From Rhizobacter sp. (GTDB lineage Bacteria > Pseudomonadota > Gammaproteobacteria > Burkholderiales > Burkholderiaceae_C): 51,278 nt of DNA. Each line of letters opens with the position of its first letter. Position 1 is the first letter of the stretch. Shown here one piece after another: positions 24,161 through 31,813 of this stretch. The DNA is taken from NCBI GenBank assembly GCA_023954175.1, contig JAMLIM010000020.1, positions 1 to 51,278 of the forward strand. The letters run 5' to 3'. Made by a program: the position numbers and the translations under genes. Under the pieces are notes generated by a model that ran no database searches, was not told the DNA's origin, and worked only from the letters and a program-made list of their open reading frames with translations.

Positions 24161-25461
24161 ATACCCTTGCGGCCGCGCGGCCCGACTTCGACCAGCAGGG
24201 TGAGCGCAGCGACGGCGAACGCCTCGCGGCGGCGATGACGAGCTTCGTCTCGGACTTCGGCGTCACGGCAGCGCTTCACATGGAGTCCTGCGTGCGCTGC
24301 GGCGCGTGCGCGGATGCCTGCCCGTTCCATCTCGCCACCGGCGAGGCCAAGTACACGCCGATCCACAAGCTCGAACCGTTCCGGCGCGCCTACCTGCGTG
24401 AGGCGAGCCCGTGGGCGCCGCTCATCCGCGCGCTCGGCCTCGTCAAGGCGCCGACCATTGCCGACCTGCAGGCATGGCAGGAGCTGATCTACGACTCCTG
24501 CACGATGTGCGGCCGCTGCACGCTCGTGTGCCCGATGGGCATCGACATCGCCGAGCTCGTCCGGTCGGCGCGCCACGGCATGTTCAAGGCCGGCCTCGTG
24601 CCCGACCGCCTCGCGCTGATGGACCGCGCGGCGCGCCAATGGGGCAGCACCGCGACGCCCGGCGACGACCTGCCCGACATCCTGGCCGAAGTGTCCGAGC
24701 AGTACGGCGTCGAGATCCCGTGCGACCTCGAGCACGCCGACATCCTCGTCACCGCCGCGCCGGCCGAGCTCGACACGCACACCAAGGCGCTCGCCGACGC
24801 CGCCCGGCTGCTCAACCGCATGGGCGCCTCGTGGACGATGCACCAGGGCGGCTTCGACGCCGCCAACATCGGCTTCAACAACGGCGACGTCGAACTGCAG
24901 GAGACGCTGACGCGGGCCATCATCGACACGGCGGTGAAGATCGGCGCCTCGACCGTGATCCTGCCCGAATGCGGCCACGCCTACGGCGCTGCGCGCTGGG
25001 AGGCCGCCAGGTGGTACGGCAAGGCGCTGCCGGTGCGCATCATCCACATGACGGAGTTCCTCGACGAAAGCATCGCGAGCGGCAGGATCCGCGTCAAGCC
25101 CGTCGGTGATTCGGCGACGTACCACGACCCCTGCCAGATCGTGCGCCGCGGCGGGCTCGAGGCGGCGGCGCGGCGCGTGCTCGGTGCGCTCGGCCTGCAG
25201 CTGATCGAGCTGCAGGATCACGGCGTCGAGGGCCAGTGCTGCGGCGGCGGCGGAGGCGTCGTCTCGAATCAGCGCGCCGCGCCGCTGCGCTACCGCTGGT
25301 TCGAGATCAAGAAGGCGCAGGTCGAGGCGACCGGCACCAGGCGCTTCGTGACGAGCTGCGGCCAGTGCCGCATCACGCTCGACACCGGCGCCAAGCAGGC
25401 CGGCTGGGATCGCAGGACCGAAAGCCTGCTCGAACTCGTCGCGGACAACCTGGCGGATTGA
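24157..25461 (+). CDS. HdrD/DsrK-like iron-sulfur protein with CCG domain
   Basis: 434 residues. Two ferredoxin-type [4Fe-4S] sites: C45, C48, C51, C55 (CVRCGACADACP) and C115, C118, C121, C125 (CTMCGRCTLVCP). The C-terminal CCG domain has C326, then C361-C362 (QCCGGGGG), then C401 and C404 (SCGQC), close to the CCG-motif spacing of HdrB/HdrD. The first CCG-like repeat (near ILPECGHAYG) keeps only C272. The gene is translationally coupled to the cytochrome b subunit. Known relatives are HdrD, DsrK, TmcB-type subunits and the membrane ETF:quinone oxidoreductases (EMO type), where the cytochrome and iron-sulfur parts are fused. An electron route from ETF or a thiol/disulfide couple to quinone is inferred. 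Confidence 0.87.
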   Translation: MNTLAAARPDFDQQGERSDGERLAAAMTSFVSDFGVTAALHMESCVRCGACADACPFHLATGEAKYTPIHKLEPFRRAYLREASPWAPLIRALGLVKAPTIADLQAWQELIYDSCTMCGRCTLVCPMGIDIAELVRSARHGMFKAGLVPDRLALMDRAARQWGSTATPGDDLPDILAEVSEQYGVEIPCDLEHADILVTAAPAELDTHTKALADAARLLNRMGASWTMHQGGFDAANIGFNNGDVELQETLTRAIIDTAVKIGASTVILPECGHAYGAARWEAARWYGKALPVRIIHMTEFLDESIASGRIRVKPVGDSATYHDPCQIVRRGGLEAAARRVLGALGLQLIELQDHGVEGQCCGGGGGVVSNQRAAPLRYRWFEIKKAQVEATGTRRFVTSCGQCRITLDTGAKQAGWDRRTESLLELVADNLAD

Positions 25462-25507
25462 CGCCCGGCGGCCGGCGCGCGCGCCGTGCGGCCACAGCCG
25501 CTCTGCT

Positions 25508-26422
25508 TCAACGCCTGCGCGTACCGAGCCACATCACGGTCGCGACGACCAGCAGGCCGCCGGCGACCTGCACCGGCGCGATCGATTGCCCGAGAAGAAC
25601 CCAGGCCAGCACCAGCGCGAAGATCGGCTCGATGTTCATGATCGCCGAGTTGCCGACCACGCCGAGCCTGGGCAGCACGGTGAACATGATCGTGAAGCCG
25701 GTGCCGTAGAGCAGCGTCAGCGCCGCCAGCCCCCACCAGCCGGGCGCCGCCTGCGGCATGTGAAAGCCGCCCTGCGTGGCGACGCCGGCAAGCGCGAGGA
25801 CGGCGACCATCGCCAAGGTTGTCGCGGTGCGCAGGCGGCCGTCGAGATCGCCCGCCTCGTGCTGCGTCAGCACCAGCGCAAGGCCGAAGGTCGCGGCCGA
25901 GGTGATGGCGAACGCTACCCCGACGCCGATGTGTGCCCACTGGCCGGCCGCGCCCAGGCCCGAGGCGGCGCCGAACACGTCGAGCGCGAGCGTGAGGCCG
26001 AGCAGCATGACCGGCATCGCGCGCAGCACGCGCGGCTCGGCGCGATGCTTGTAGACGATGCGCGCCCACAGCGCCGTCCACAGCGGATAGGTGTTGAACG
26101 CCAGCAGGGCGAGCGCCACCGGCAGCCGCGCAACCGACGCGTAGATGCACAGGCTCTGGATGCCGACCAGCAGCCCGATGACCGGCAATATCCGCTTGTG
26201 ACGCGACGTGAGGCGTATCGGCACGTGCTGCAGGAAGAGCAGCGCGCCCACCGCGAGCGCGGTCACCCCGCTGCGAAACGTCACCGCGGTCGCGACATCC
26301 ACACCGTTGTCGAACGCGAGCCGCGCGGCGACATGGTTGGCGCCCATGATCAGCGCGATCAGCAGCAAGGTGGCAAAGGCGGCGCGCGAGAGCGCGGTCG
26401 GGGAGGGGGGCGAACGGGTCAT
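25508..26422 (-). CDS. EamA/DMT-superfamily membrane transporter
   Basis: 304 residues with ten predicted helices in two EamA repeats. Features: LIALIMGANHVAARLAFDNG in helix 1, TAVTFRSGVTALAVG in helix 2, LALLAFNTYPLWTALWARIV, and the second-half end NIEPIFALVLAWVLLGQSIAP. The frame is open to 26530, but the ATG at 26422 is chosen because the upstream part is a poorly hydrophobic Arg-rich translation and the membrane part begins about 14 residues after this Met. It is convergent with the iron-sulfur gene (46 bases apart). Probably exports a small metabolite; substrate unknown. Confidence 0.88.
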   Translation of the reverse strand: MTRSPPSPTALSRAAFATLLLIALIMGANHVAARLAFDNGVDVATAVTFRSGVTALAVGALLFLQHVPIRLTSRHKRILPVIGLLVGIQSLCIYASVARLPVALALLAFNTYPLWTALWARIVYKHRAEPRVLRAMPVMLLGLTLALDVFGAASGLGAAGQWAHIGVGVAFAITSAATFGLALVLTQHEAGDLDGRLRTATTLAMVAVLALAGVATQGGFHMPQAAPGWWGLAALTLLYGTGFTIMFTVLPRLGVVGNSAIMNIEPIFALVLAWVLLGQSIAPVQVAGGLLVVATVMWLGTRRR

Positions 26423-26676
26423 GCGCCATTGTCGCGGTTGCGGTCGGGGGCGATCGCTGGCCGAGCGTCTGCCTCCGGGCGCTGCCTTGAAGCGGGCCGT
26501 CCGGCGCTCGAGGCCGCTCGAAAGGAGCACTCGCGTAGGACAGGAACTACGCCGTGTCGCGGCGCCGTCCGCTTACGCCCGGGGCCGGCATCGCAAACAC
26601 TGCAGACGTGATCAGCACGCCGTCCTGCGCCGCAGGTCGATCGCAGTGCCGAGCACTTCAACGACGAGGTGAACCC

Positions 26677-26916
26677 ATGAAGGATCAACGCACGAAAACG
26701 ACGAATCGATTCGCGACCGCGGCAGTGTCGCTGGCCGTCCTCTTCAGCCTGGGGGCCTGCGAGAACATGTCCACACGCGACAAGAACACCGCGATCGGCG
26801 CCGGCGTCGGCGCCATCGGCGGGGCGGTGCTGACCGGCGGCAGCGCGGTCGGGACGGTTGGCGGTGCAGCGGTCGGCGGCGTCATCGGCAACCAGGTCGG
26901 CAAGGACAAGAAGTAG
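26677..26916 (+). CDS. Glycine-zipper (2TM) lipoprotein, OsmB-like
   Basis: 79 residues. Signal peptide with lipobox LGAC (lipidated Cys28), then a short polar segment and a glycine-zipper region of repeated GxxxG steps (AIGAGVGAIGGAVLTGG and VGTVGGAAVGGVIGNQVG), ending KDKK. Small outer-membrane lipoproteins of this build are related to OsmB and to the 2TM domain of SlyB. GAGGTG ribosome site upstream. The 254 bases before it, back to the divergent EamA gene, hold no other gene. Role: probably envelope stress or stability; not known in detail. Confidence 0.85.
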   Translation: MKDQRTKTTNRFATAAVSLAVLFSLGACENMSTRDKNTAIGAGVGAIGGAVLTGGSAVGTVGGAAVGGVIGNQVGKDKK

Positions 26917-27033
26917 GGTCAACAAGAAGCCGCAGCGCGCGCGAAGGTACGGGGCGCATACTGCAGATGAAGTTGCAGATCGCCCCGGCCCGCCGGGCCG
27001 CGGCGAGCGCAGCACGTTTTCACTGGACCCGCC

Positions 27034-27285
27034 GTGTCGCAAGCCTACTTTCACAAAGACAGCGCCGCAGTGCGCTTCTCCGTTCTCTGCGAGGGCGTCG
27101 ATGTGGGTGCGACGGTCAGCAGCCGGGCCTTGCACTACCACTTCCGCCCCGATGCGGTCGGCGAGGATCCGCTGGAAACCTATGCCGCGCACGCCGACGA
27201 GATCGCCGACGCGGTGCGACGTCGCGTCGCGGCGGGATCGATCGAGCCAGTGATGCTGCGCGAACTCGATCTGCGCGCGCCGTAG
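27034..27285 (+). CDS. DUF1488 family protein
   Basis: 83 residues with a GTG start. The pattern AVRFSVLCEGVDVGATVSSRALHYHF, followed by an acidic helix with YAAHADEIADAVRRRV, is that of the small DUF1488 family (about 80-90 residues), common in proteobacteria. Cytoplasmic; no membrane segment. No clear ribosome site, which leaves the exact start uncertain. It ends 11 bases before a convergent EamA gene. Function unknown. Confidence 0.78.
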   Translation: MSQAYFHKDSAAVRFSVLCEGVDVGATVSSRALHYHFRPDAVGEDPLETYAAHADEIADAVRRRVAAGSIEPVMLRELDLRAP

Positions 27286-27296
27286 GCGCAGCCCTC

Positions 27297-28217
27297 TCAG
27301 CCGGGGCGGCGCCCGGTCGAGACGACGATGCCGGCGACGATCAGCGCGAACGCGATGATGTGAAACGCACGCGGCGCCTCGCCCAGCAGCGCGGCCGACA
27401 TCAGCGCCGCGAAGACCGGCGCGAGGTTGCCGAAGAACGCGGCAAGCGCCGGCCCGCCGGCCGCAATGCCCAGGCCCCAGCAGCGGTAGGCCACGATCGA
27501 AGGGCCGATCGCGACGAACGCGAGCGCTGCGATCACCCAGCCCGTCCACACGATCGGTGCCGCACCGTGAAGCTGCTCGACGCCGGCCGCCGTGCCCGCC
27601 GCGAAGAGGCCGAAGAGCGTCTGCAACAGCAGCAGGCTCGCCCAGTCCCAGTCGGGCCGCAACGGCGGGCGCATCGACGCCGGCGGGCGGGCGAGCAGCC
27701 AGCTGTAGAACGACCAGGCGATGACCGCGACGACGACGTACAGATCGCCGGGCACGAAGCGCAGCGTCGCGAGCGCCGTCGGGTCGCCCCGCATGAGCAC
27801 CGTCAGGACGCCGAGCAGCGACAGCACGGCGCCGAGCAGCTGGCGCCGCGACGGACGCTCGCGAAAGGCGAGCGCGCCCACGGCCAGCATCCACACCGGC
27901 GTGCTGGCCGCGATCAGCGTGACGTTGATCGGCGTCGAGGTCACGAGGGCGAGGTATTGCAGCGCGTTGTAGGTGCCGACGCCGAGCACGCCGAGCGCGG
28001 CGAGGTAGCGCCAGCGGGCGAGGATCTCGCGCGGCCGGCGCAGCGATCGCCACGCGAGCGGCAGCAGCAGCAAGGCAGCGAGCGCCCAGCGCAGGAAGTT
28101 GAGCGTCACCGGCGGCACGCTGCCGACGAGCAGGCGGCCGACGATGGCGTTGCCCGCCCACAGCAGCGGCGGCAAGCTCATCAGGAAAACCGTGCGGCCG
28201 GAGAGGCGCACCGTCAT
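27297..28217 (-). CDS. EamA/DMT-superfamily membrane transporter
   Basis: 306 residues with ten predicted helices in two EamA repeats. Features: LPPLLWAGNAIVGRLLVG in helix 1, LNFLRWALAALLLLPLAWRS in helix 2, ASTPVWMLAVGALAFRERPS, and second-half NLAPVFAALMSAALLGEAP. The ATG at 28217 overlaps the stop of the upstream DUF2007-like gene by four bases (ATGA), so the two are translationally coupled. The third EamA protein in this window; the three are clearly different in sequence and not a recent duplication. Substrate unknown. Confidence 0.9.
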   Translation of the reverse strand: MTVRLSGRTVFLMSLPPLLWAGNAIVGRLLVGSVPPVTLNFLRWALAALLLLPLAWRSLRRPREILARWRYLAALGVLGVGTYNALQYLALVTSTPINVTLIAASTPVWMLAVGALAFRERPSRRQLLGAVLSLLGVLTVLMRGDPTALATLRFVPGDLYVVVAVIAWSFYSWLLARPPASMRPPLRPDWDWASLLLLQTLFGLFAAGTAAGVEQLHGAAPIVWTGWVIAALAFVAIGPSIVAYRCWGLGIAAGGPALAAFFGNLAPVFAALMSAALLGEAPRAFHIIAFALIVAGIVVSTGRRPG

Positions 28218-28531
28218 CGGGGGGCGCCTTCCGGCATGTTCGCGCCGCAGTTCCAGCACTGCTCGAAGGGGCCGTCGATCGCCTCGCGGCAACCGGGGCA
28301 GACCCAGCGCCTGCGCGGCGGATGGCGCAGCTCTTCGAGCAGGCGGCGCGCCGCGTCGTACTGTTCTGCGTCCTCGATCCAGATCTCGGGCAATGCCTGG
28401 TCGGGCGGAATCTCACCCGCGATGCTGCTCGCGAAATAGCGCTGCACGGTCGACTTGACGCCGGCGCTCGTGAGCATGTCGGCCCAGAGCGTTGCGATCG
28501 CGATGTTGGGGGCCGTCGTGAGGCGCTTCAT
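28214..28531 (-). CDS. DUF2007-like small protein with C-terminal zinc ribbon
   Basis: 105 residues. The N-terminal 70 residues read as a DUF2007-type alpha/beta domain (ADMLTSAGVKSTVQRYFASS, then LPEIWIEDAEQYDAARRLLEE), a family proposed to be signal-transducing. A zinc ribbon follows with CPGC and CWNC pairs near residues 78-95. The ATG at 28531 is the first that keeps the DUF2007 start (KRLTTAPNIAIATLWADML); the frame is open much further upstream as a shadow of the facing reductase gene. It precedes and overlaps the EamA gene. Function unknown; a regulator or chaperone of that transporter is only a guess from coupling. Confidence 0.8.
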   Translation of the reverse strand: MKRLTTAPNIAIATLWADMLTSAGVKSTVQRYFASSIAGEIPPDQALPEIWIEDAEQYDAARRLLEELRHPPRRRWVCPGCREAIDGPFEQCWNCGANMPEGAPR

Positions 28532-28633
28532 GAAACGAGAAAGGGGATGGAGCGCGTCAAGGACAGGATCGGCAGACTGCTGGCACGATACCCTATCGCA
28601 TTCTCTTCTTCGCCCTTCAAGGAGACTCCCGCC

Positions 28634-29626
28634 ATGAACCAGACCAGCCCCACGATCCAGGTCGACAAGTACGGCGACGCCGATGCGATGCATCTCGTCG
28701 ACCTTCCGGTCGGCGACCCCGGCCCGGGCCAGATCCGCATTCGCCATCACGCCTGCGGCCTGAACTTCATCGACGTCTACCAGCGCTCCGGTGTCTATCC
28801 GCTGCCGCTGCCGCTTTCGCTCGGCATGGAAGGCGCCGGTGTCGTCGAGGCGGTGGGCGAGGGCGTGACGCATTTGAAGGCCGGCGACCGCGCCGCCTAT
28901 GCGAGCCAGCCGCCCGGCAGCTACTGCACGCTGCGCGTGATGCCCGCGAAGTGCGTTGTCAGGCTGCCCGACGCGATCGACTTCGAGACCGGCGCTGCGA
29001 TGATGTTGAAGGGCCTGACCGCACAGTACCTGCTGCGCCGGACGCTGCCGCAAGGCGGCTTGCAGGCCGGCGACTTCGTGCTCTTTCATGCTGCTGCCGG
29101 CGGCGTCGGCCTGATCGCCTGCCAGTGGGCGAAGGCGCTCGGCCTGCAGCTGATCGGCACCGCGGGGTCGGACGAGAAATGCGCGCTCGCCACGGCGCAC
29201 GGCGCTGCGCACATGATCAACTACAAGACGGAGGATTTCGCCGCCCGCGTGCGCGAGATCACCGGCGGCGCCGGCGTGAAGGTGGTTTACGACTCGATCG
29301 GCAAGGACACCTTCGACAAGTCGCTCGACTGCCTGCGGCCGTTCGGGCTGATGGTGGTGTTCGGCAACGCCTCGGGCGTCGCGCCGCCGGTCGCGACCGG
29401 CACGCTCGCCGCCAAGGGGTCGCTCTACCTCACGCGACCGACGCTCTTCACCCACATCGCAACCCGCGAGGCCACGCAGGCGATGGCCGACGAACTGTTC
29501 GAGGTCGTCACGAGCGGCAAGGTCAAGATCCGCATCGACCAGCGCCATGCGCTGAAAGACGTGGCGCAGGCGCACCGCGACCTGGAAGCGCGCAAGACGA
29601 CGGGGTGCAGTGTGCTGCTGCCGTGA
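28634..29626 (+). CDS. NADPH:quinone oxidoreductase (zeta-crystallin-like MDR family)
   Basis: 330 residues, zinc-free medium-chain reductase. The N-terminal GroES-like domain has RHHACGLNFIDVYQRSGVYP and LGMEGAGVVEAVGEGV. The cofactor domain has FHAAAGGVGLIACQWAK, the AAxGGVG loop of NADPH-binding quinone reductases, and later VVYDSIGKDTF and LTRPTLFTH. Reduces quinones with NADPH. AAGGAG ribosome site upstream. Divergent from the DUF2007-like gene across 102 bases. It is the last gene before the insertion element. Confidence 0.93.
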   Translation: MNQTSPTIQVDKYGDADAMHLVDLPVGDPGPGQIRIRHHACGLNFIDVYQRSGVYPLPLPLSLGMEGAGVVEAVGEGVTHLKAGDRAAYASQPPGSYCTLRVMPAKCVVRLPDAIDFETGAAMMLKGLTAQYLLRRTLPQGGLQAGDFVLFHAAAGGVGLIACQWAKALGLQLIGTAGSDEKCALATAHGAAHMINYKTEDFAARVREITGGAGVKVVYDSIGKDTFDKSLDCLRPFGLMVVFGNASGVAPPVATGTLAAKGSLYLTRPTLFTHIATREATQAMADELFEVVTSGKVKIRIDQRHALKDVAQAHRDLEARKTTGCSVLLP

Positions 29627-29773
29627 GGCGGTGAAGCGTCGGGCGAACGCCGCCCAATCGAGACTGGAGCGGGTCGCGACCTCCCTCTGGCTCATCGATT
29701 TTTCGTTGACGACGCGGGCCGTGCGCGCGCAAGATCGTGCGTGGCCGATAGTCGCGAATCAGATCGACGCCTA

Positions 29774-29797
29774 TTGATCTTTACGTAAGTCATGACA
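29774..29797 (+). repeat. IS630 left terminal inverted repeat
   Basis: Begins TTGATC and contains CGTAA and ATGACA blocks, which pair with the right end. The transposase stop codon (29798-29800) lies directly beside it. TA at 29772-29773 is the target duplication. Confidence 0.85.
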
Positions 29798-30777
29798 TCA
29801 CCAAAGCTCAGCCTGCTTCCAGCAAGCAGTGACGATCGATTGGCGGTGTTGGCCGCTGCGCGGCTTGTTGCGCGCAGTGGTCTTCAGTTCGGTCAGCGAA
29901 CGCGGGCAGAAGTTGGCAAGCGCGTGGCGCTTGAGCCAGGCCCAGAGGTACTCCACCGGGTTGAGATCGGGCGCGTAACCCGGCAGCAGCGCCATCTGAA
30001 CGGCCCCGTGCGTGCTGTCGAGGTATTCGCGCACGATGCGGCTCTTGTGCTGGGCCGCGCCGTCCCAGACGATCAGCAGCTTGCGCTTGAGCTGCGCGCG
30101 CAGCTCTTTGAGGACTCCACGATCTGCGCGCTCTTGACCGCGCCGTCGTAGAGCCGGAACAAGAAGTTCAGCCGGGTCAGCCCGGCGATGGCCGGAACGT
30201 GCTTCCAGTTGAAGTGGAACTGCACCACGGGCGTTTGCCCTTTGGGCGCGGGTGCGCACCCGGGTGGGGCGTTCGGACAAGCCCGATTCGTCGATGAAGA
30301 CGATCACTCGGTGCTGGGCGGCAGCGTTTTTAGTGCCGGCCAGGTCTTGCGCTTCCACTTCAAGACCGCAGTCTCGTCGCGCTCGATGGCCCGGCGCTCG
30401 GGCTTTTGCGAGCTGAAGCCCATGGCGCCGAGCAGCCGCCAGACGTGCACTTGGCTGAAGCGCACGCCGTACAGCCGCTCGATGAGCACGCGCACGCGCT
30501 TGAGCGTCCACAGCTCGGTGCCGAAGTCGTGGGCCATGGCGCCTTGCAGCAACGCCGTGCGCAGCGCATCGAGTTGCTTGCCGTCCAGCTTCGCTGGCCG
30601 CCCGGGGCTCATGGCACGCAAAGCGTCCAGGCCGCCTTCGTCCAGTCGCGCCTTCCAGGTGTACGCGGTCTGCCGCGCCACACCGACTGCATGCGCGGCC
30701 TCGGCGGGCGTCTTGCCCGACAGCATCAATCGCCCGGCGCGTACCCGCTTGCGTGTGGCTTCGTCCATCTTGGCCAT
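29798..30777 (-). pseudogene. IS630-family transposase, frameshifted
   Basis: The N-terminal frame (ATG 30777 to stop 30304) encodes a helix-turn-helix region (GKTPAEAAHAVGVARQTAYTWK) of 157 residues. The catalytic DDE part continues in the -1 frame: FIDESGLSERPTR, IVWDGAAQHKS and APDLNPVEYLWAWLK carry the three acidic residues. The switch lies at a run of five A on the coding strand (30327-30331), a plausible programmed -1 slip as in many IS630 elements. Two further shifts look like damage: about two bases are missing near 30250, where a TWAPKG motif is expected, and one near 30114, where IVEFLKEL is expected. They cancel each other but replace about 45 conserved residues. The copy is therefore probably inactive unless the shifts are sequencing errors. 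Confidence 0.8.
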
Positions 30778-30832
30778 GCATCCATTCTCCGATCATCGTG
30801 ATGATCGAAGAACGCATGACGACGCTATCGGT

Positions 30833-30856
30833 TGTCATGGGTTACGAAATTCTCAA
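30833..30856 (-). repeat. IS630 right terminal inverted repeat
   Basis: Read on the minus strand it begins TTGAGA and has the same CGTAA and ATGACA blocks at the same spacing as the left end. TA at 30857-30858 is the second copy of the target duplication. The 55 bases between this end and the transposase start also contain a small perfect hairpin (CGATCATC/GATGATCG, 30790-30807). Confidence 0.85.
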
Positions 30857-30918
30857 TAGGCGAAAACATCTGCTGGGTGCCTTCGCGTGCGCCGCTCAGG
30901 CGCCTGATTCGACCTTCC

Positions 30919-31554
30919 ATGGGGTTCGCCATGACGATGAGATCGCTTGCGGGATGGGGCCTCGGCCTTGGAGTCATCCTCGGCTTGGTCCTGTTCAACA
31001 CGTGGGCATTTCCGCGCTGGTTGAACACCGCCTATGTCGATTGGTACTTGGCGAGCGGCTCGCAGATCGGCCTGCTGACAGGGGTGATCGCCCTTTCGTG
31101 GGGTGACATGAACAGGCACGTTGGCCTGATCTCGGCCCATCCGTTGCACTTTGTCGGTTCCAACCTGCAACTCGTCGGTCTCGCGCTGTTGGAGATCGGA
31201 ACGCTCGTCGGGAGCGAATCGGCCGGCTTGCGGCGCCGCACCGTGCTGGACGTGGTTCTGACCTCGGTCATCGTGGCGATGGTCGTTCTCGCGCTGATCG
31301 CGTGGCTCGTGGTCGTCGTCCCGGTCCAGTATTTCGTCTATCTCGTCTGCGGGGCGCCTGGCCGCATCTTCGCGACTGCCGACCGTCGCGTCGCCGCCGT
31401 ATTCGTGGGTCGCACACAACTCCGGACAAAGGTTCTTCGTGCGGGCGATGAGCTTCCCAAGGGTTGGTGGCTGGCGAGCATTGCGAGCAAGCCCGTCACG
31501 GCAACCGGCATGTTTGCCTCGTTGTTCTTCGTTCTGCTGAACAAGCTTTTTTGA
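30919..31554 (+). CDS. Unrecognised membrane protein
   Basis: 211 residues from the ATG at 30919; ATGs at 30931 and 30937 are also possible. Not recognised. Visible: a first helix (AGWGLGLGVILGLVLFNTWAF), a weaker hydrophobic segment (SGSQIGLLTGVIAL), a long strongly hydrophobic stretch (DVVLTSVIVAMVVLALIAWLVVVVPVQYFVYLV) that probably makes one long or two short helices, and a short C-terminal helix (ATGMFASLFFVLLNKLF). Between them is a charged soluble loop with GAPGRIFATADRRVAAVFVGR. Its codon use is less GC-rich than its neighbours, hinting at a different origin. The start is only 61 bases from the IS630 end, so its original promoter may have been separated from it. The 259 bases after it hold nothing recognisable. 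Confidence 0.6.
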   Translation: MGFAMTMRSLAGWGLGLGVILGLVLFNTWAFPRWLNTAYVDWYLASGSQIGLLTGVIALSWGDMNRHVGLISAHPLHFVGSNLQLVGLALLEIGTLVGSESAGLRRRTVLDVVLTSVIVAMVVLALIAWLVVVVPVQYFVYLVCGAPGRIFATADRRVAAVFVGRTQLRTKVLRAGDELPKGWWLASIASKPVTATGMFASLFFVLLNKLF

Positions 31555-31813
31555 CCGACCGTGAGCCTGCGCGTGCGGGCCGCCCTGGCGACTCGAGTTT
31601 CGAGGCGGGTCGCAGCGTCTCGCCTTGCAGTGCCCGACCCCGGCGTCGGCCCGCAGACACTGGCACGCCGAGCGTTCAGGAGCATTTACGACCCGCGAGC
31701 ACCAAGGCCCCGGGCGTCAGGAGGTCGAGGCCGTGGATTCGACAAGGGCCTTGCGCTCGCCCATGTGATGCGACCGCGACATGGCCGAAGTGCCATCTGT
31801 GCAGCGCCCGGAT

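Larger units (their letters stand above)
29774..30856 (-). mobile_element. IS630-family insertion sequence, 1083 bases
   Basis: The element is bounded by imperfect inverted ends (29774-29797 and 30833-30856, 18 of 24 positions pairing) and flanked by a duplicated TA (29772-29773 and 30857-30858), the target duplication of the IS630/Tc1-mariner group. Removing it restores CGCCTAGGCG, a perfect 10-bp palindrome centred on the TA. It carries one transposase gene on the minus strand, frameshifted (see that entry). Size and ends fit IS630. Confidence 0.9.

Noticed and set aside
29706-29735. TTGACG and CAAGAT as a promoter split from the gene at 30919 by the insertion
   Set aside because: The -10 matches only three of six positions; too weak to list as a feature.
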